DNA of 14,683 bases, from the NCBI GenBank assembly GCA_019237175.1, contig JAFAHP010000270.1, positions 1-14,683 of the forward strand, written 5' to 3'. How positions within the stretch are numbered: position 1 is the first letter of the stretch; each line of letters starts with the position of its first letter. The notes beneath the pieces are model-generated. The model had not been told where the DNA came from, did no database searches, and saw only the letters and a list, made by a program, of their open reading frames with translations. Below, piece after piece: positions 7,337 to 14,683 of this stretch. This stretch comes from Alphaproteobacteria bacterium (GTDB lineage: Bacteria > Pseudomonadota > Alphaproteobacteria > ATCC43930 > CGMCC-115725). Position numbers and translations under genes: made by a program.

Positions 7337-7346
7337 TCTCGCGAGA
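7337..7346. promoter_or_regulatory. 10-bp palindrome in the gckA/degP divergent intergenic region
   Basis: TCTCGCGAGA is a perfect palindrome lying in the 89-base gap between two divergent genes, about 40 bases from each start. Its place suits an operator acting on one or both promoters. I recognise no regulator for it, and no clear -35/-10 pair could be assigned. A palindrome of this size can arise by chance in GC-rich DNA. Confidence 0.25.
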
Positions 7347-7387
7347 ATCGTGATTGAGCTGGTCCACGCGAGCGAGGAAAAGGGTTC

Positions 7388-8881
7388 GTGAGCCTGTTCC
7401 GCCGCCCAGGCGTCGTCAGCGCGACGTTGTTGGCGTCATTTCTGGTCGCCGCAATTCCGAGCCGGGCTGACCCGACTCCTCAGGCCGAACGTACTCCATT
7501 TTCTGAACTGTTTGCGCAGTTGGCGGCAAGGTTGGTCAAAGCGGTCGTCAACATTTCGACGACGCAGGCGGGTACCGTTCCGACCCCGAAAGCGGGCGCC
7601 GAGGCACAAGTGCCCAACCCCGGTTCGCAGCTCGACGAGCTATTTCGCGACTTTTTTGGCGACCGCGCCGCTCCCGGTGGGCAGGACGGCCTCGCGCCGC
7701 CAGCCGCATCGCTTGGATCGGGGTTTATCGTTGACCCGTCCGGACTGATCGTCACCAACAACCACGTCATTACCAACGCCGAACGGATTACCGTTACGCT
7801 GTCAGACAATTCGACGTTAGAGGCTCATGTCGTCGGGCGCGATCCGGTCAGCGATCTGGCACTGCTGAAAGTCGAGGCAAAGACGCCGCTTCCGGCGGCG
7901 CAATGGGGTGATTCGACCAGGACGCGGGTTGGCGACTGGGTGCTGGCGATTGGCAACCCATTCGGCCTCGGCGAAACCGTGACCTCCGGCATCATTTCGG
8001 CGACGGCGCGCGACATCCATGCGGGGCCTTACGACGATTTCCTGCAGACCGACGCCTCGATCAATCGCGGCAACTCGGGCGGGCCAATGTTCAATCTCAA
8101 GGGCGAAGTGATCGGCATCAACACCGCAATCTATTCGCCGTCTGGAGGGTCGATCGGGATCGGTTTTGCCATCCCCTCGGCCTCGGCCCGCCCGATCATC
8201 GATCAGCTGCGGGCAACCGGCAAAGTTGCTCGCGGTTGGATCGGGGCGCAGATCCAGCCGGTCACCGACGACATGGCCGAGGCGATCGGGCTCGACAAAA
8301 GCCGGGGCGCGATGATCGCGTCAATCGATCCGCGCGGCCCGGCGGCGCAGGCAAAGCTACAGCCGGGCGACGTGATCTTGACCTACGACAGCAAGGCAAT
8401 TGAACGCAGCCGCCAGCTGCCAAGGCTGGTGGCCGACACGCCTCCCGATAAAATGGTCAAGCTGTCGATCTGGCGAGACGGCAAATCGCACGATTTCGAT
8501 GTGAAAATTGTCGCGCTCGATCCAAATCGTCCCGCATCACCACCGCCACCCGAGCCCGAAAAACCTCGGACGCCGCCGACGATCGATGCGCTCGGATTGA
8601 AGCTCGCCCGGCTGACCGCCGACTTGCGCAAACAGTTCTCTCTTGCGGAAACGGCAAAAGGTGTTGTCGTGACCGACGTCACGGCAAACAGCGCGGCAGC
8701 GGCAAAGGGCCTGCGTCCGGGCGATCTGGTGATCGCGGTCGGAACGGCGCTGGTGCTGACCCCTGAGGAAGTTCAGCAGAAAGCCGCCCTCGCCAAAAAG
8801 AGCGGCCGCAAAGAGCTGCTTGTGCGGATCGAGCGCGACGGCATCACCCGCTTTGTTGCGCTCGCCACCGAAAGCGGCTGA
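7388..8881 (+). CDS. degP: Periplasmic serine protease Do (DegP/HtrA family)
   Basis: DegP-type proteases degrade or refold damaged proteins in the periplasm. The 497-residue product has a Sec signal peptide (MSLFRRPGVV then a hydrophobic run, likely cut after SRA at 25-27). The trypsin-like domain contains a full catalytic triad: His126 in VTNNHVITN, Asp156 in DPVSDLALLKV and Ser230 in NRGNSGGPMF. Two PDZ domains follow (about 283-375 and 402-490), joined by a Pro-rich linker (RPASPPPPEPEKPRTPP, 381-397). The start is GTG 7388 with GAGGAAAAGG just upstream. Length and two PDZ domains match DegP/DegQ/MucD. It diverges from gckA and is not obviously tied to the metabolic genes. No stress-type promoter could be picked out by eye. 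Confidence 0.96.
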   Translation: MSLFRRPGVVSATLLASFLVAAIPSRADPTPQAERTPFSELFAQLAARLVKAVVNISTTQAGTVPTPKAGAEAQVPNPGSQLDELFRDFFGDRAAPGGQDGLAPPAASLGSGFIVDPSGLIVTNNHVITNAERITVTLSDNSTLEAHVVGRDPVSDLALLKVEAKTPLPAAQWGDSTRTRVGDWVLAIGNPFGLGETVTSGIISATARDIHAGPYDDFLQTDASINRGNSGGPMFNLKGEVIGINTAIYSPSGGSIGIGFAIPSASARPIIDQLRATGKVARGWIGAQIQPVTDDMAEAIGLDKSRGAMIASIDPRGPAAQAKLQPGDVILTYDSKAIERSRQLPRLVADTPPDKMVKLSIWRDGKSHDFDVKIVALDPNRPASPPPPEPEKPRTPPTIDALGLKLARLTADLRKQFSLAETAKGVVVTDVTANSAAAAKGLRPGDLVIAVGTALVLTPEEVQQKAALAKKSGRKELLVRIERDGITRFVALATESG

Positions 8882-8964
8882 GAGCACCGGGCGTTTGCGC
8901 GTGCCGCCCGACCTGCGGCTCTGTCGCGGAATTGGGGGTCGGCGTTTAACGAATTTAGGTGGCA

Positions 8965-8984
8965 TGTGTGAACCAGCTCACACA
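8965..8984. promoter_or_regulatory. CRP/FNR-type operator candidate upstream of the flavoprotein gene
   Basis: TGTGTGA (8965-8971) and TCACACA (8978-8984) are perfect 7-bp inverted arms around a 6-base spacer. They contain TGTGA-N6-TCACA, identical to the E. coli CRP half-site consensus and spacing. The site lies in the 222-base gap after degP, about 120 bases before the flavoprotein ATG. There is no T-run after it, so it does not look like a terminator. That it binds a CRP-family regulator here is inference; no clear -10/-35 pair was found. Confidence 0.5.
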
Positions 8985-9103
8985 CGAGCGGCGCCGCACT
9001 CGTTTACTCGACCTAAGCCAGCTGCTGGGTCAAGATCGAGTTCATAACAATCTACGCGCGGCCGGAGACGGCGCACCGCGGTGTCGAGACAGGGGCAATC
9101 TTC

Positions 9104-10279
9104 ATGGACAATCGGTTTGATAATGACGCGCTCGCAGTCAACGGTACGCGGCCGCTGGATCGGGCAAAAGCGATCAGCGGATTGATCAGCGAGGAAGCGC
9201 TCGCCTCGGAGCGGCTCGGGCGGCTCACGGACAAAGTTGTTGCGGCTTTGCTGGGCGCAAACCTGTTTTCGATTCGGCTGCCGCGAGCGGAGGGCGGGCT
9301 CGGCGGTACCGGCGTCGAACTGTTCGAGGCGACCGAAGAAATCGCGCGCGCCGATGGGTCCGCCGGCTGGTGCATGCTGATCTCGAACACCGGCAGCACC
9401 TTTGTGCACATTGGGGCCGGGGCTAAAGCCCGCGGCGAAGTGTTTGGCAACGGCCCCGTCGCCTGTTGGGGCACCTTGCTGCCGAAGGCCAGGTCGATCG
9501 CCGTCGAAGGCGGCTTTCGGGTGTCTGGCGATTTTTCGTTCGGCTCGAGCAGTTCGCTGGCGCGATGGGTCGTGGTCGCCGGGCCGCTTGCCGATCGCGC
9601 TGGCCAACAGTGGTTTCGCGCCCATTTGCTCCCCAAGGACGACGTCGAGATCAAGGAGGGCTCGTGGGATGTGATGGGTCTGCGCGCAACCGCCAGCATT
9701 GACTACGTGATCGCGGACAAGTTCGTGCCCGCGCATCGAACGTTCGAGTACCCGTTTCTGCCGGACGGCAACCCGCGGCACGTTTCGGCGCTCGGCCTGC
9801 TCGATTTGGGCCGGCCGGGAATGGCGGCGTTCGCCAGCGGCATCGCCCGGCGCGCGCTCGACGAACTGATCGCTGCCGCACCCAAAACCAAGCGGCTCGC
9901 AGCCGAAGGCGTGCAAGCGGAGGACCACGTCGTGCAGTTCGGAATTGGCGAACTCGAAGGGAGATTGCACGCCGCCCGCCGCTATTATCTCGATCTCGTC
10001 GCCGCGCAAGATGAGGCGATCGCGAACGGACACGAGCTCGACCTCGACCGCAGGCTCGACATGATGCAAGCCTTGCAAACGCTGACGCGGGCGGCGCGCG
10101 ACGTGACTGTATTTGCCTTCGACAATGCCGGCACCACGGTCGTCTATGCGACCAACCCGCTGCAGCGCTGTCTGCGCGACATATTCACGGGACTGAAACA
10201 CGCACTGGCAACGCCCGCGATCCTCGGGCGGATCGGCAAAGTGCGGCTTGGGCTCGATTATGGGGAAATCAGATTGTAG
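9104..10279 (+). CDS. Acyl-CoA dehydrogenase-like flavoprotein, probable two-component (group D) monooxygenase
   Basis: The 391-residue product has the acyl-CoA dehydrogenase fold. It shows LPRAEGGLGGTGVELFEATE (59-78), ARADGSAGWCM (81-91), VSGDFSFGSSSSLARW (140-155), SWDVMGLRATAS (187-198) and a C-terminal Acyl-CoA_dh_2 helix bundle ending CLRDIFTGLKHALATPAI. This pattern fits the subgroup with HsaA, DszC, HpaB/C2-type and indole-acetate monooxygenases, which use reduced flavin supplied by a separate reductase. True acyl-CoA dehydrogenases differ in the C-terminal half and carry a catalytic Glu I do not see here. A weak AGGGG lies 9 bases before ATG 9104. No flavin reductase gene is adjacent, so it must be elsewhere if the reading is right. 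Substrate unknown; the convergent 2-oxoacid oxidoreductase hints at aryl-acid metabolism. A CRP-type site lies upstream. Confidence 0.82.
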   Translation: MDNRFDNDALAVNGTRPLDRAKAISGLISEEALASERLGRLTDKVVAALLGANLFSIRLPRAEGGLGGTGVELFEATEEIARADGSAGWCMLISNTGSTFVHIGAGAKARGEVFGNGPVACWGTLLPKARSIAVEGGFRVSGDFSFGSSSSLARWVVVAGPLADRAGQQWFRAHLLPKDDVEIKEGSWDVMGLRATASIDYVIADKFVPAHRTFEYPFLPDGNPRHVSALGLLDLGRPGMAAFASGIARRALDELIAAAPKTKRLAAEGVQAEDHVVQFGIGELEGRLHAARRYYLDLVAAQDEAIANGHELDLDRRLDMMQALQTLTRAARDVTVFAFDNAGTTVVYATNPLQRCLRDIFTGLKHALATPAILGRIGKVRLGLDYGEIRL

Positions 10280-10342
10280 CTTCGGATCCTCCAACGCACG
10301 GGCCAGTCGACGAAACAGCAAGTTTCCTGTTCGAAGCCACCG

Positions 10343-13300
10343 CTATTCTGCCGCCGCCAACGCGGGCGGCTCAACCGGCGTGCGCAATCGATTGAGAAGA
10401 TCGGCCTCCTTTGTCTTGGCGCACGCGATGCTTGCTTCTTTGATATGGCCAAACCCGCGGATTTCGAGCGGCACGGCGGCGAGTTCGACCGCAGTTAAAT
10501 GATTGGCGGTCGACAGCCGGTCGATAATTTCGTCGATCACGGCTTCGTATTCGGCGATCAACCGACGCTCGGCGCGGCGCTCCTCGCTGCGGCCGAAAAC
10601 ATCAAAGGGGGTGCCGCGCAGCCGCCGCAACCTCGCCAGCACCCGGAATAGGTTCAGCATCCATGGGCCGAACTCGCGCTTCCTTGGATGTCCGGTCTGC
10701 GGGTCCCGCTCGCCCAGGATCGGCGGTGCGAGGTGAAAGCGCAGCTCGTGAGGGCCGTCGAATTGATCGGAAACGCGTTTCAAAAAATCGCTCTCGGTGT
10801 AGAGCCTGGCAACCTCATATTCGTCCTTGTAGGCCATCAGTTTGAATAGACTGCGCGCGACTGCTTCAGTCAGCGCGGTGCTGCCCGGCACTTGCGCAGC
10901 CTCGGCGTCATGCACCCGCCGCACTCGCGCCGCATATCGGGCCGCGTAAGCGCGATCCTGATAAGCGGTCAGAAACGCGTCGCGCCGATCGATGACCTGA
11001 TCGAGGGTTTCGGAGAGACGATGGCTCGCCGGCACCGCGCTTGCGGGTACTGCACGAGCCTCGACAAGCTCCAGGTCGATGGCGGCGCGCCGTCCCCAAC
11101 GGAAGGCGCTGCGGTTGAATTCGACCGCGACGGCATTCAGCTCGATCGCGCGCTCGAGCGCCTCGGCCGATAACGGCACCAGTCCGCGCTGGTAGGCATA
11201 ACCCAGCATAAACAGGTTGCTGGCGATCGAATCGCCGAGCAGACCGGTGGCAAGCCGGGTAGCATCGATAAATTCGGCGTTTTCCGGTCCGGTTGCTGCC
11301 TCCAGGCTGCGTTTCATCGCCTCCGTCGGGAACACAAGATCGGGATTGCGGGTGAAATCACCGGTGATGATTTCGTGGCTGTTGACGATGGCACGGCTGT
11401 AGCCCGGTTCGAGTTTGGTCAATGCGTCGGCACTCGCTGCCACCACGAGATCGCAGCCCAGAAGAAGTTCGGCGTTGCCGGCCGCGATCCTCACCGCATG
11501 GATCTGTTCCGGCCTTTCGGCGATGCGGACATGGCTCAAGACCGCACCGCCTTTCTGCGCGAGCCCGGTCATGTCAAGGACGGTGCAGCCTTTGCCTTCG
11601 AGATGCGCCGCCATGCCGAGCAAGGCGCCGATGGTGACGACCCCAGTTCCGCCGACGCCGGTCACGAGGATCCCGTAGACTCGATCCGCCAGCGCCGGTT
11701 GCGCCGGCTCAGGCAAAGGCGACAATTCGTCTTCGCCAAAGGTGGCGGCCGGCCGCTTCTTGAGACCGCCGCCATGCACCGTCACAAAGCTCGGGCAGAA
11801 CCCCTCGACGCAGGAATAGTCTTTGTTACAGCTAGATTGGTCGATTGCGCGTTTGCGGCCGAACTCGGTTTCGACCGGCACCACCGACACGCAATTGGAG
11901 GTCTTTGAGCAGTCGCCGCAGCCTTCACAAACCAGATCGTTGATAAAGACGCGCTTGGCCGGATCGGGAAAGCGGCCGCGCTTGCGCCGTCGCCGCTTTT
12001 CAGCCGCGCAAGTCTGGTCGTAAACAATCACGGTGACGCCAGGAATCTCGCGCAGTTCGCGCTGAACGACGTCTAGGTCATCACGGTCACGAATCGCGAT
12101 TCCGGGCGCGAAATCGGTGTTAGGCGGGTATTTGTCGGGTTCGTCGGTAACGACGACAATGCGCTCGACACCCTCGGCGGCGAGTTGCCGGGTCAGCTCT
12201 GGTACGGTCAAGCCGCCGTCTATCGGCTGGCCGCCGGTCATCGCGACCGCGTCATTAAACAACACCTTGTAGGTAATGTTGACCTTGGCGGCGAGTGCCG
12301 CGCGGATCGCCAGAATCCCTGAATGGGTGTAGGTGCCGTCGCCGAGATTAGCGAAGACATGGCGCTCTTCGGTAAACGGCGCCTGCCCAATCCACGGGAC
12401 CCCCTCACCGCCCATTTGGGTGAAGGTCGCGGTCGAGCGGTCCATAAATTGGGCGAGGTAATGACAGCCGATACCGGCGAGCGCGCGGCTGCCTACCGGC
12501 ACCTTGGTCGAGGTGTTGTGCGGGCAGCCGGAACAGAAATAAGGCGTGCGCACAAACGGCACGACGTTGCCGCCGCCGAGCTGGCGTTCTTTGGCTTCGA
12601 GAAAGGCAAGGCGTTCCTGAATTCGCGGCGAGGTGTAAAAGCGGGCGATGCGCTGGGCGATGACCCGCGCAATCATCGCCGGGGTCAATTCTCCGGTCGA
12701 CGGCAAAATCCAGTTGCGGTTCTCGTCGAACTTGCCGATGACGCGCGGACGGACGTCCTCGCGCCAGTTGTAGAGTTGCTCTTTGAACTGATTTTCGATG
12801 ACCGCGCGCTTTTCTTCGATCACCAGGATCTCTTCAAGTCCTTCGGCGAAATGGCGGATGCCCTCGCGCTCGAGCGGCCACGACATCCCGACTTTGTAGA
12901 GGCGAAACCCGATTTCCACGGCATGCGCGTCATCGATGCCGAGATCGTCAAGCGCTTGGCGGACATCAAGATAGGATTTTCCGGTCGTGACGATGCCGAA
13001 GCGCGGGCGCGGACTGTCGATAATGATGCGGTCGAGGCGATTGGCCCGGCCAAACGCGAGCGCCGCATAAAGCTTGAGCTTGTGCAGCCGATACTCTTGC
13101 TCGAGCGGCTGGTCGGGCCAGCGAATGTTAAGCCCGCCGGGCGGCATCTCAAAATCCTGCGGTAGAAAGATGGCAGTGCGCTCGGGATCGAGTTCCACCG
13201 ACGCCGAGCTGTCCATCGTTTCTGCGATTGTCTTGAGCGCAATCCAGCACCCGGAATAGCGCGACATTGCCCAGCCATAGAGCCCAAAATCGAGAATTTC

Positions 13301-13831
13301 CTGCACCCCGGACGGGTTCAGCACCGGAATGCACGCATCCATAAACGCGTATTCCGATTGATGCGCCAAAGTTGAGGACTTGCAGGTATGGTCATCACCC
13401 GCGAGCAGCAGCACCCCGCCGTGACGCGACGAACCCGCTGCGTTGCCGTGTTTCAACGCATCGCCGCTGCGGTCGACGCCAGGCCCCTTGGCATACCACA
13501 TGGCGAAGACGCCGTCGTATCTGGCGCCTGCAAACAGATTGAGCTGCTGGCTTCCCCACACCGCTGTAGCGCCGAGTTCCTCGTTGATCGCCGGCTGGAA
13601 GTGGATATGGTTCTTCTCGATAAACCGGCGGGCACTCCATAAATTCTGATCGAGCCCACCCAACGGCGAGCCGCGATAGCCGGAAATAAAGCCGGCGGTG
13701 TTGAGCCCCGCGGCGGCGTCGTGCTGGCGTTGGGTCATCGGGAGACGGACCAGGGCCTGGGTCCCGGTCAAATAAACCCGCCCCTTGTCGAGAATATACT
13801 TGTCGTCGAGTGTGACCGCCCTCAGTGCCAT
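10343..13831 (-). CDS. Fused indolepyruvate/2-oxoacid:ferredoxin oxidoreductase
   Basis: This enzyme oxidatively decarboxylates an aryl or other 2-oxoacid with CoA to an acyl-CoA, CO2 and reduced ferredoxin. The 1162-residue chain fuses what are separate subunits in archaea. Seen: an N-terminal pyrimidine-binding domain with NTAGFISGYRGSPLGGLD (44-61); a TPP domain with FCSGCPHNTSTKVP (432-445), GDGTYTHSG (498-506) and NDAVAMTGGQP (526-536); a linker (about 628-680) with Cys635, 638, 641, 647 and Cys668, 674, 679 for iron-sulfur clusters; a gamma-type domain from GILVTGVGGTG (720-730) with DMTGLAQKGGAVLSH (753-767); and a C-terminal helical domain (about 960-1140) usual in this bacterial form. 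ATG 13831 has the strong site GGGAGGT (13836-13842). It converges on the flavoprotein gene (63 bases between stops) and diverges from the D-lactate dehydrogenase. The substrate cannot be read from sequence; indolepyruvate and phenylpyruvate are the usual ones. Confidence 0.96.
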   Translation of the reverse strand: MALRAVTLDDKYILDKGRVYLTGTQALVRLPMTQRQHDAAAGLNTAGFISGYRGSPLGGLDQNLWSARRFIEKNHIHFQPAINEELGATAVWGSQQLNLFAGARYDGVFAMWYAKGPGVDRSGDALKHGNAAGSSRHGGVLLLAGDDHTCKSSTLAHQSEYAFMDACIPVLNPSGVQEILDFGLYGWAMSRYSGCWIALKTIAETMDSSASVELDPERTAIFLPQDFEMPPGGLNIRWPDQPLEQEYRLHKLKLYAALAFGRANRLDRIIIDSPRPRFGIVTTGKSYLDVRQALDDLGIDDAHAVEIGFRLYKVGMSWPLEREGIRHFAEGLEEILVIEEKRAVIENQFKEQLYNWREDVRPRVIGKFDENRNWILPSTGELTPAMIARVIAQRIARFYTSPRIQERLAFLEAKERQLGGGNVVPFVRTPYFCSGCPHNTSTKVPVGSRALAGIGCHYLAQFMDRSTATFTQMGGEGVPWIGQAPFTEERHVFANLGDGTYTHSGILAIRAALAAKVNITYKVLFNDAVAMTGGQPIDGGLTVPELTRQLAAEGVERIVVVTDEPDKYPPNTDFAPGIAIRDRDDLDVVQRELREIPGVTVIVYDQTCAAEKRRRRKRGRFPDPAKRVFINDLVCEGCGDCSKTSNCVSVVPVETEFGRKRAIDQSSCNKDYSCVEGFCPSFVTVHGGGLKKRPAATFGEDELSPLPEPAQPALADRVYGILVTGVGGTGVVTIGALLGMAAHLEGKGCTVLDMTGLAQKGGAVLSHVRIAERPEQIHAVRIAAGNAELLLGCDLVVAASADALTKLEPGYSRAIVNSHEIITGDFTRNPDLVFPTEAMKRSLEAATGPENAEFIDATRLATGLLGDSIASNLFMLGYAYQRGLVPLSAEALERAIELNAVAVEFNRSAFRWGRRAAIDLELVEARAVPASAVPASHRLSETLDQVIDRRDAFLTAYQDRAYAARYAARVRRVHDAEAAQVPGSTALTEAVARSLFKLMAYKDEYEVARLYTESDFLKRVSDQFDGPHELRFHLAPPILGERDPQTGHPRKREFGPWMLNLFRVLARLRRLRGTPFDVFGRSEERRAERRLIAEYEAVIDEIIDRLSTANHLTAVELAAVPLEIRGFGHIKEASIACAKTKEADLLNRLRTPVEPPALAAAE

Positions 13832-13835
13832 CGCG

Positions 13836-13842
13836 ACCTCCC
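13836..13842 (-). promoter_or_regulatory. Strong ribosome binding site of the oxidoreductase
   Basis: On the minus strand GGGAGGT is followed by CGCG and then ATG at 13831. This is the strongest Shine-Dalgarno match at a major gene in the window and fixes the start, in agreement with the family N-terminus (VTLDDKYILDKGRVYLTGTQ). Confidence 0.75.
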
Positions 13843-13945
13843 GAAACCGCCGCCGATGTTTGATAAGACGTAGTCGTTGGCGTGTGGTTCCTCAATGAGC
13901 GAAACAACCCAATCGGGAAAAGGAAAGGACCTGCCGTCTTAAGGC

Positions 13946-14070
13946 GTGCGATTGGCGTTAAATAATGCCGATCAGCCCATCGGAGACACGAACGCTCTCG
14001 TGATGCGTGCGATGGCGATTGCACCGGCGCCGGTGGTCAGGGTAATCCTTGCTTAAAATCCCCATCGCAC
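13946..14070. promoter_or_regulatory. Divergent control region with repeated GTGCGATGG nonamers and a 14-bp palindrome
   Basis: GTGCGATTGG (13946-13955), GTGCGATGG (14007-14015) and its inverted copy CCATCGCAC (14062-14070) are three related words within 125 bases of the region between the oxidoreductase and the D-lactate dehydrogenase. Between the two exact copies lies the perfect palindrome CACCGGCGCCGGTG (14022-14035). The layout suggests binding sites for one regulator, or an mRNA stem (9-bp arms, 46-base loop) before the dehydrogenase start. A TAAAAT at 14054-14059 could be a -10 box but has no matching -35. No regulator is encoded in the window. Confidence 0.35.
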
Positions 14071-14089
14071 AATTTTTGGGGTACCAACC

Positions 14090-14683
14090 ATGTCAGCACC
14101 GGCTGTGAAGCGCCATCCCCCAGACCCCTTGTTGCTCGCTGCTTTGCGAGAACTGCTGGGTGAGCGGCTTTCGACTTCGCCGGCGATATGCGCGCAGCAC
14201 GGCAAAGACGAATCCTATCATCCGGCTCACGCACCCGATGCCGTCGCCTTTCCGCACAGCACCGAAGAGGTTGCCGCCATCGTGAGGTTGTGCGCCGAGC
14301 ACAAAACGCCGGTCATCGCGTTTGGTACCGGAACCTCGCTTGAGGGTCATGTCGCCGCACTGCGAGGTGGGATCTCGGTCGACATGACGCAGATGAACCA
14401 GATCCTCCGCGTCAACGCCGAGGATCTCGACGCCACCGTCGAGGCGGGGGTGACCCGCAAGCAGCTAAACGAATATTTGCGCGACACCGGTTTGTTTTTC
14501 CCGATCGACCCCGGCGCCGACGCCTCGCTCGGAGGCATGGCGGCAACCCGCGCCTCCGGCACCAACGCCGTGCGCTATGGGACGATGCGCGAGAATGTTC
14601 TCGCGTTGACTGTCGTGTTAGCGGACGGTCGCATCATCCGAACCGCGCGCCGGGCGCGCAAATCGGCAGCGGGATACGATTTA
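14090..14683 (+). CDS. D-lactate dehydrogenase (cytochrome), FAD-linked, 3' end outside the window
   Basis: The product oxidises D-lactate (or a similar 2-hydroxy acid) to pyruvate and passes electrons to cytochrome c or quinone. The visible 198 residues run open to the last base; family members are about 460-480 residues, so a little over 40% is seen. FAD/PCMH-domain marks: FPHSTEEVAAIVRLC (54-68), FGTGTSLEGHVAALRGGISV (78-97), DPGADASLGGMAATRASGTN (140-159), VRYGTMRENVL (161-171) and RKSAAGYDL at the edge. The ADASLGGMAATRASGTNAVRYGT block marks the LDHD/Dld2 group and sets it apart from GlcD, which carries a different sequence there. ATG 14090 has GGGG about 8 bases upstream. The gene diverges from the 2-oxoacid oxidoreductase. 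The C-terminal substrate domain is not visible, so the exact substrate is open. Confidence 0.92.
   Translation, partial: MSAPAVKRHPPDPLLLAALRELLGERLSTSPAICAQHGKDESYHPAHAPDAVAFPHSTEEVAAIVRLCAEHKTPVIAFGTGTSLEGHVAALRGGISVDMTQMNQILRVNAEDLDATVEAGVTRKQLNEYLRDTGLFFPIDPGADASLGGMAATRASGTNAVRYGTMRENVLALTVVLADGRIIRTARRARKSAAGYDL

Noticed and set aside
6384..7391. A 335-codon + strand frame opposite the glycerate kinase
   Set aside because: No recognisable domain; the minus strand carries the full MOFRL kinase with all motifs. Shadow frame.
8978..10321. A 447-codon open frame on the minus strand, longer than the flavoprotein gene it covers
   Set aside because: It mirrors the flavoprotein codon by codon, its protein is rich in Arg, Pro, Gly and His with no family motif, and the + strand protein has clear acyl-CoA dehydrogenase-fold motifs. 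It is a GC-rich shadow frame.
10280..10342. Possible bidirectional terminator between the convergent flavoprotein and oxidoreductase genes
   Set aside because: Only weak pairing (GAAAC with GTTTC, and GCTTCG with CGAAGC) and no T-run on either side.
12323..13165. A 280-codon + strand frame opposite the 2-oxoacid oxidoreductase
   Set aside because: Antisense shadow of the N-terminal half of the oxidoreductase; composition and lack of motifs argue against a gene.
14090..14683. Reading the right-edge gene as the missing glcD
   Set aside because: The ADASLGGMAATRASGTNAVRYGT block fits the D-lactate dehydrogenase (LDHD/Dld2) group rather than GlcD, and the gene lies about 12.6 kb from glcE.

Overview
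This GC-rich window looks like chromosomal DNA of an alphaproteobacterium. The inference rests on the GlcE/GlcF pair, the roughly 1160-residue fused 2-oxoacid:ferredoxin oxidoreductase, the MOFRL-type glycerate kinase next to pyruvate kinase, and the palindromic repeats. I cannot name the genus. It holds nine well-supported protein genes (the last cut by the window edge), one possible 26-codon gene, and several repeats and candidate operators. I saw no tRNA, rRNA, CRISPR array, transposase, phage gene or convincing intrinsic terminator.

Layout. Positions 1-240 look non-coding and carry repeats. Then glcE and glcF lie on the + strand, two subunits of glycolate oxidase; the GlcD subunit is not seen. 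GlcF runs tail to tail into a minus-strand block that reads, in its own direction, glycerate 2-kinase, pyruvate kinase, a possible tiny ORF, a family 2 glycosyltransferase, and a TVP38/TMEM64 membrane protein. The last two overlap as ATGA. Diverging from the kinase is a periplasmic DegP/HtrA protease on the + strand, followed by an acyl-CoA dehydrogenase-like flavoprotein with a CRP-type palindrome upstream. The large oxidoreductase lies on the minus strand and converges on that flavoprotein. From the same upstream region as the oxidoreductase, a D-lactate dehydrogenase of the FAD/cytochrome type starts on the + strand and leaves the window after 198 codons.

How the genes may work together. 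Glycolate oxidase makes glyoxylate. Glyoxylate can become glycerate through carboligase and reductase steps not seen here. Glycerate 2-kinase makes 2-phosphoglycerate, enolase (also not here) makes PEP, and pyruvate kinase makes pyruvate. So the left half encodes the entry and exit of the glycerate route for C2 acids. The right half adds D-lactate oxidation to pyruvate and oxidation of aryl or other 2-oxoacids to acyl-CoA, so much of the window concerns 2-hydroxy and 2-oxo acids.

Most content is ordinary metabolism and I see no clear new multi-gene system. The points most worth a second look are: a palindromic repeat of a kind usually found between genes that sits in frame inside glcE and is translated; the C-terminal extension of GlcF, written on the antisense strand of the membrane-protein gene; a near-perfect CRP-type site; and three related nonamers around a 14-bp palindrome before the D-lactate dehydrogenase gene.
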